From positions 1 through 15,148 of the forward strand of contig DATGEP010000015.1 in assembly GCA_035310125.1 (NCBI GenBank): 15,148 nt of DNA. The letters are read 5' to 3'. A program made the position numbers and the translations under genes. This DNA comes from DATGEP01 sp035310125. Lineage in GTDB: Bacteria > Chloroflexota > Ktedonobacteria > Ktedonobacterales > JADMIN01. Of the stretch, positions 12,171 to 15,148 are shown piece by piece. Each line of letters opens with the position of its first letter. Position 1 is the stretch's first letter. The notes below the pieces were generated by a model that did no database searches, was not told the origin of the DNA, and saw only the letters and a program-made list of their open reading frames with translations.

Positions 12171-14456
12171 GTGGCATTTGGAAGCAGTGACAACAGCGTC
12201 ACGGTCAACATCACCGGCAACGCGACCGGTCTGGGGATGGCCGTCCAGCAGGCACAGAGCCAGCTGAGCGGGCTGAGCCGCAACATGCAGAGCCTGGGCG
12301 GGGAGACCGAAGCCGGTGCGGGCAAGATCGGCATGTTCTTGGTCAATCTCGCCTCGCTGATGTACGTGGTCCAAAACGTCGCCAACGCCTTTGAGCCGCT
12401 CATCAACGCCATCGAGCGCGCCGGCGAGGAGATGTTCAATCTCAACGTCGCGACGGAGCGCAACGTCTACAACTGGCGCTTCCTCTACGGCGTGAACCAG
12501 AGCCAGCAGCTCGCGGCCTGGACGCAGCAATTCTCGATGAAGATCCCCTACACGCGCCAGGATCTCATGGCGGCGATCACGCGCATGGGCTCGCAGCACT
12601 TCGATGTCAGCCAGGTCGAATCGTATCTGCCGGTCATCGCGGATATCGCCAGCACGCAGGGACGTCCTGGCCTCAATCTGCAATGGGCCACCCAGGCGGT
12701 CGTCGAGGCGATGATGGGCCGCTCGATGATGCTCAAAATGGATTTGAACATCAATCCGGCGGTGCTGGAAAAGCTGTATGGCTACGATCCCAAGAACGCG
12801 CAGGCGACACTTCTGCCCGCATTGGAGCGCTACGCCAAGGCGCGCGGCGAATATGGCGCGGCGGGCCAGGTCGCGACGAACACCTGGTGGGGGTTAGCCT
12901 CCAGCTTCGTAGACCGGCTGCAAAACTTCGGCCTGGAGGCGGGCGGCACGGATGCGAAGGGCAATCCGATCAAGGGCGGCATGTTCGCCGAGATGAAGGG
13001 CGGTCTGGACGATCTCTCGAAGTGGATGGACGCGCACCAGAAGGACATCCAGGGGCTCGCCGATCTCATTGGTGGGGTGCTCGGCGGTGCGGTGCATGAT
13101 GCGAAGCTGATGTTCGACGCTCTGGTGGGATCGCTGGAGAAGACCGGCGTGGGCAAGAACATCGAGGGGATGTTCTCGGGCCTGACCAAGTGGCTGAATG
13201 ACCCCTCCACGCAGCACTCGCTGGAGGGATTGGCGACCGCATTCGGCAAGGTCGCCGGCGTCGTGGGGCAGCTGCTTGGCGGCGGGCTGGGGTCAATCGG
13301 GAGCATCTTCGCTGGGCTCTTCCAGGGCGTGGGCGATAGCGGCGCCGGCAACTCCTTCATGAGCCTGTTGCAAAATTTGGCGAACTGGCTCTCGGATCCA
13401 ACGCATCAGAAACAACTCAAGGATTTTGGAGATATCGTCGGCCAGGCATGGGGGACGTTGGCGTCGATCGAGACCGACCTCGTCAACGGCGTGGGGCCGG
13501 CGCTCGGGAGGTTCGCTGACGTGCTCAATCAGCTGACCAATGGGCATACCGCCGAGGACACCAAAATCTTCCTGGCGATCCTGGGCACGCTGGCACGCAT
13601 CGCGGCGACGGCGATTGGCGGCCTGGTGCTGACCCTGGCAGATCTCGCGGTCATCATCGCCGATATCGCGAGCGGCGAATATATCACCGACCCCCAAAAG
13701 TTCCTCGGAGATATCAGTCAATTCAAGGCAGATATCGGCAATACGCTCGGTCAGATCGGTACCGCCTGGGATCAGGGATGGGCCACGATCTCGGATCTGG
13801 TCGCGCAGCAGAGCAAAGGTGCGGGTGAGCGGATGGATAAGGCGTTCCAGGCAGGCGTGACCGAGCATTTGACCAGGTCCGTGGCTCAAACGAAGGGTCT
13901 GCTGACACAGGTGCTCCAGCAGCTCTTTCCTGACAAGGCGACGGCGAAGAAGTGGGGCGGCGATTTCATCCAGAATCTCATTGACGGCATGCTGGGGAAA
14001 ACGCCGGAGCTGCAAAAGCAGGCGGGACTCATCGCCGCCGCGGTGGCGCGTTTTTTCAAGCACAGCACGCCGGAAGAGGGGCCGCTGCATGGGGACGATC
14101 AGTGGATGGATCACCTGGTGGCGCAGTTCGCGACGAGCCTGCACAACGGCGTGCCCGTGATCGCCGCGGCGTCCCAGCGCCTGGCGGGCGCGGTTGCGAC
14201 GCCGCTGCATGCCGCGACGCATGGTGGGAGCGGTGGCGGAGGAGCGGGTGGCAGCGGCGGGGGGTCGCATGGCCCTTCGACCGTCTGGGGCGATACAACG
14301 CAGCACAATCATTTCTACGGCAGCACCGAAGCGATGATGGAGCGCATCGTCGCGCGCAAGCTCGCCGAGCGCGATCGAGAGGGCGGGATGATGCGCCGGC
14401 AGCCGGGGGTGCTGGCCGTGATTGGCGCGTGGGGCGCGGGACGCGGAGGTTGGTAG
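12171..14456 (+). CDS. tape measure protein
   Basis: The 761-residue protein is the longest in the window and follows the chaperones, the universal place for the tape measure. The N-terminus VTVNITGNATGLGMAVQQAQSQL is typical. Hydrophobic stretches lie at about residues 54-74 (GMFLVNLASLMYVVQNV), 294-318, 359-387 and 466-499 (IFLAILGTLARIAATAIGGL, then LADLAVIIADIA). An internal repeat built on a Trp-containing unit occurs around residues 282, 338 and 403. The segment FFKHSTPEEGPLHGDDQW (residues 628-645) matches the common HSpp.EGPL..gd motif, and a Gly-rich linker (685-700) precedes a short tail. It sets the tail length; by the rule of about 0.15 nm per residue that would be near 115 nm. 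It starts with GTG 12171; the nearest purine tract is distant, so the start is provisional. Confidence 0.9.
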   Translation: MAFGSSDNSVTVNITGNATGLGMAVQQAQSQLSGLSRNMQSLGGETEAGAGKIGMFLVNLASLMYVVQNVANAFEPLINAIERAGEEMFNLNVATERNVYNWRFLYGVNQSQQLAAWTQQFSMKIPYTRQDLMAAITRMGSQHFDVSQVESYLPVIADIASTQGRPGLNLQWATQAVVEAMMGRSMMLKMDLNINPAVLEKLYGYDPKNAQATLLPALERYAKARGEYGAAGQVATNTWWGLASSFVDRLQNFGLEAGGTDAKGNPIKGGMFAEMKGGLDDLSKWMDAHQKDIQGLADLIGGVLGGAVHDAKLMFDALVGSLEKTGVGKNIEGMFSGLTKWLNDPSTQHSLEGLATAFGKVAGVVGQLLGGGLGSIGSIFAGLFQGVGDSGAGNSFMSLLQNLANWLSDPTHQKQLKDFGDIVGQAWGTLASIETDLVNGVGPALGRFADVLNQLTNGHTAEDTKIFLAILGTLARIAATAIGGLVLTLADLAVIIADIASGEYITDPQKFLGDISQFKADIGNTLGQIGTAWDQGWATISDLVAQQSKGAGERMDKAFQAGVTEHLTRSVAQTKGLLTQVLQQLFPDKATAKKWGGDFIQNLIDGMLGKTPELQKQAGLIAAAVARFFKHSTPEEGPLHGDDQWMDHLVAQFATSLHNGVPVIAAASQRLAGAVATPLHAATHGGSGGGGAGGSGGGSHGPSTVWGDTTQHNHFYGSTEAMMERIVARKLAERDREGGMMRRQPGVLAVIGAWGAGRGGW

Positions 14457-14506
14457 CGACGTGGTAGCGACGTGCCTGGAGGCGTGCCTGGAGGCGTGCC
14501 TGGAGG
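14451..14506 (+). repeat. two adjacent tandem repeats after tape measure
   Basis: TGGTAGCGACG occurs twice (14451-14461, 14462-14472); the first copy holds the TAG stop at 14454-14456 and the second places TAG in another frame (14465). Then TGCCTGGAGGCG occurs 2.8 times (14473-14506), each copy with a GGAGG core. Two different repeats directly abut. Confidence 0.95.
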
Positions 14507-14566
14507 TATGTTCGCACGAAGGCATAACGTACGCGTGAGAGACGAAGGAAGGCGAGGGAGCGAGAG

Positions 14567-15148
14567 ATGCCACTGTCACCACCGCAACCGCCGACGGGCG
14601 CCACGACGACGACGTTCCAGATCGGCACCTACAGTGCGCTGACCGATACCTTCACCAGCGTCTTCGACTGCAATGACTTCACCTCGACCTGGGTGGCGTG
14701 GGACAGTCTCAAGCTGCCGCTGGCCGACCTCATAGACGTGCGCGGCAACAATATTCGCACGCCGGGCGAGAAGATCTCGCGCATCCAGTATAAAAACCGG
14801 CATGTCACGCTGGCGCTGATGATCTATGGCGGCACCGCGCAGGCGGTGCTGAACAAAGAGCATGCGCTCATCGCCGCGATCCGGAACGAGAGCCTGCCGT
14901 ATGTCTTGCGTGTGGCGGCGCCGGGCGCGACCAATTATTCCTATTTCGATGTCGTCAAATGCACGTGGGAGATCCCGTACGATCCGCAGCAGTATCGCGC
15001 CGGATTCAAGACTCAGATCACGATTGATTTCGAATGCCAGCCGGGGATCCGCGGTGACCGGCTGACGCTGCAAAACTTCGTGGCCAATCCCGGCTTCGAA
15101 GCGCCCTGTGGCGGAGCCAGCGCACCCGCTCCCATCGTCTTCTCCGAT
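14567..15148 (+). CDS. distal tail / minor tail protein (partial, runs off window)
   Basis: From ATG 14567 the frame stays open to the last base, giving 194 residues. A purine-rich tract (GAAGGAAGGCGAGGGAG, 14543-14559) is the likely ribosome binding site. After a Pro/Thr-rich N-terminus, the protein has the feel of a distal tail (Dit-like) protein: FQIGTYSALTDTF, a DVRGNNIRTPGEKISRIQ segment, strands RHVTLALMIYGG and a helix QAVLNKEHALIAAIRN. LPYVLRVAAPG, KCTWEIPYDPQQYRAGFK and TIDFECQPGIRGD follow. LTLQNFVANPGFEAP near the end is typical of the start of a carbohydrate-binding jelly-roll domain that follows in many such proteins. It is the first gene after the tape measure, the usual Dit site, and would form the tail tip hub. 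The remainder is not visible. Confidence 0.75.
   Translation, partial: MPLSPPQPPTGATTTTFQIGTYSALTDTFTSVFDCNDFTSTWVAWDSLKLPLADLIDVRGNNIRTPGEKISRIQYKNRHVTLALMIYGGTAQAVLNKEHALIAAIRNESLPYVLRVAAPGATNYSYFDVVKCTWEIPYDPQQYRAGFKTQITIDFECQPGIRGDRLTLQNFVANPGFEAPCGGASAPAPIVFSD

Noticed and set aside
2397..14506. Junction repeats as a CRISPR array
   Set aside because: The units are 4-13 bp, directly adjacent with no spacers, and differ at each site.

Overview
This window is the virion structural module of a tailed phage or prophage. All supported genes lie on the plus strand and are closely packed, in the canonical order head, connector, tail. The DNA is GC-rich with strongly GC-biased third codon positions. 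Protein styles (a 2H-phosphoesterase/minor-head fusion, a proteasome-like Ntn hydrolase, a DUF2190-like cement protein) suggest a phage of a high-GC bacterium. A Chloroflexota/Ktedonobacteria-like host is a tentative guess, since no host gene is present. The long tail tube, the frameshifted tail chaperone pair and the tape measure indicate a long-tailed phage; no sheath gene is seen here, so a siphovirus is most likely. Terminase and portal would lie upstream of position 1.

Head region (1-7537): an ADP-ribosyltransferase-like protein (14-433) overlaps a small hypothetical gene. A 578-residue protein follows, combining a 2H phosphoesterase domain with a Cys-rich minor-head (MuF-like) tail. Then come a tiny basic protein, a small helical protein, a one-helix membrane peptide absent from simple ORF calling (3088-3231), and an Ntn hydrolase whose Thr/Asp/Lys spacing matches the proteasome beta/HslV triad. 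The large protease-scaffold fusion (Mu gpI-like), the cement protein and the major capsid protein complete the head genes.

Connector and tail region (7661-15148): a small coiled-coil protein, a head-tail adaptor, a tiny Gly/Arg-rich protein, a tail-completion protein (Mu gpG-like), a putative tail terminator, the tail tube with an inserted domain, and two tail-assembly chaperone frames joined by a T_TTT_TTT -1 frameshift site with a hairpin six bases downstream. The 761-residue tape measure follows, then the start of a distal-tail protein that runs off the window.

Two features lie outside the genes. At most gene junctions there is a short perfect tandem repeat of 4-13 bp, often containing the stop codon, with unit lengths that are usually not multiples of three, so the stops are copied into other frames. 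Around the decoration and capsid genes there are strong inverted repeats without U-tracts. No intergenic stretch exceeds 150 bases, and no tRNA, CRISPR array, insertion sequence or convincing promoter was seen.
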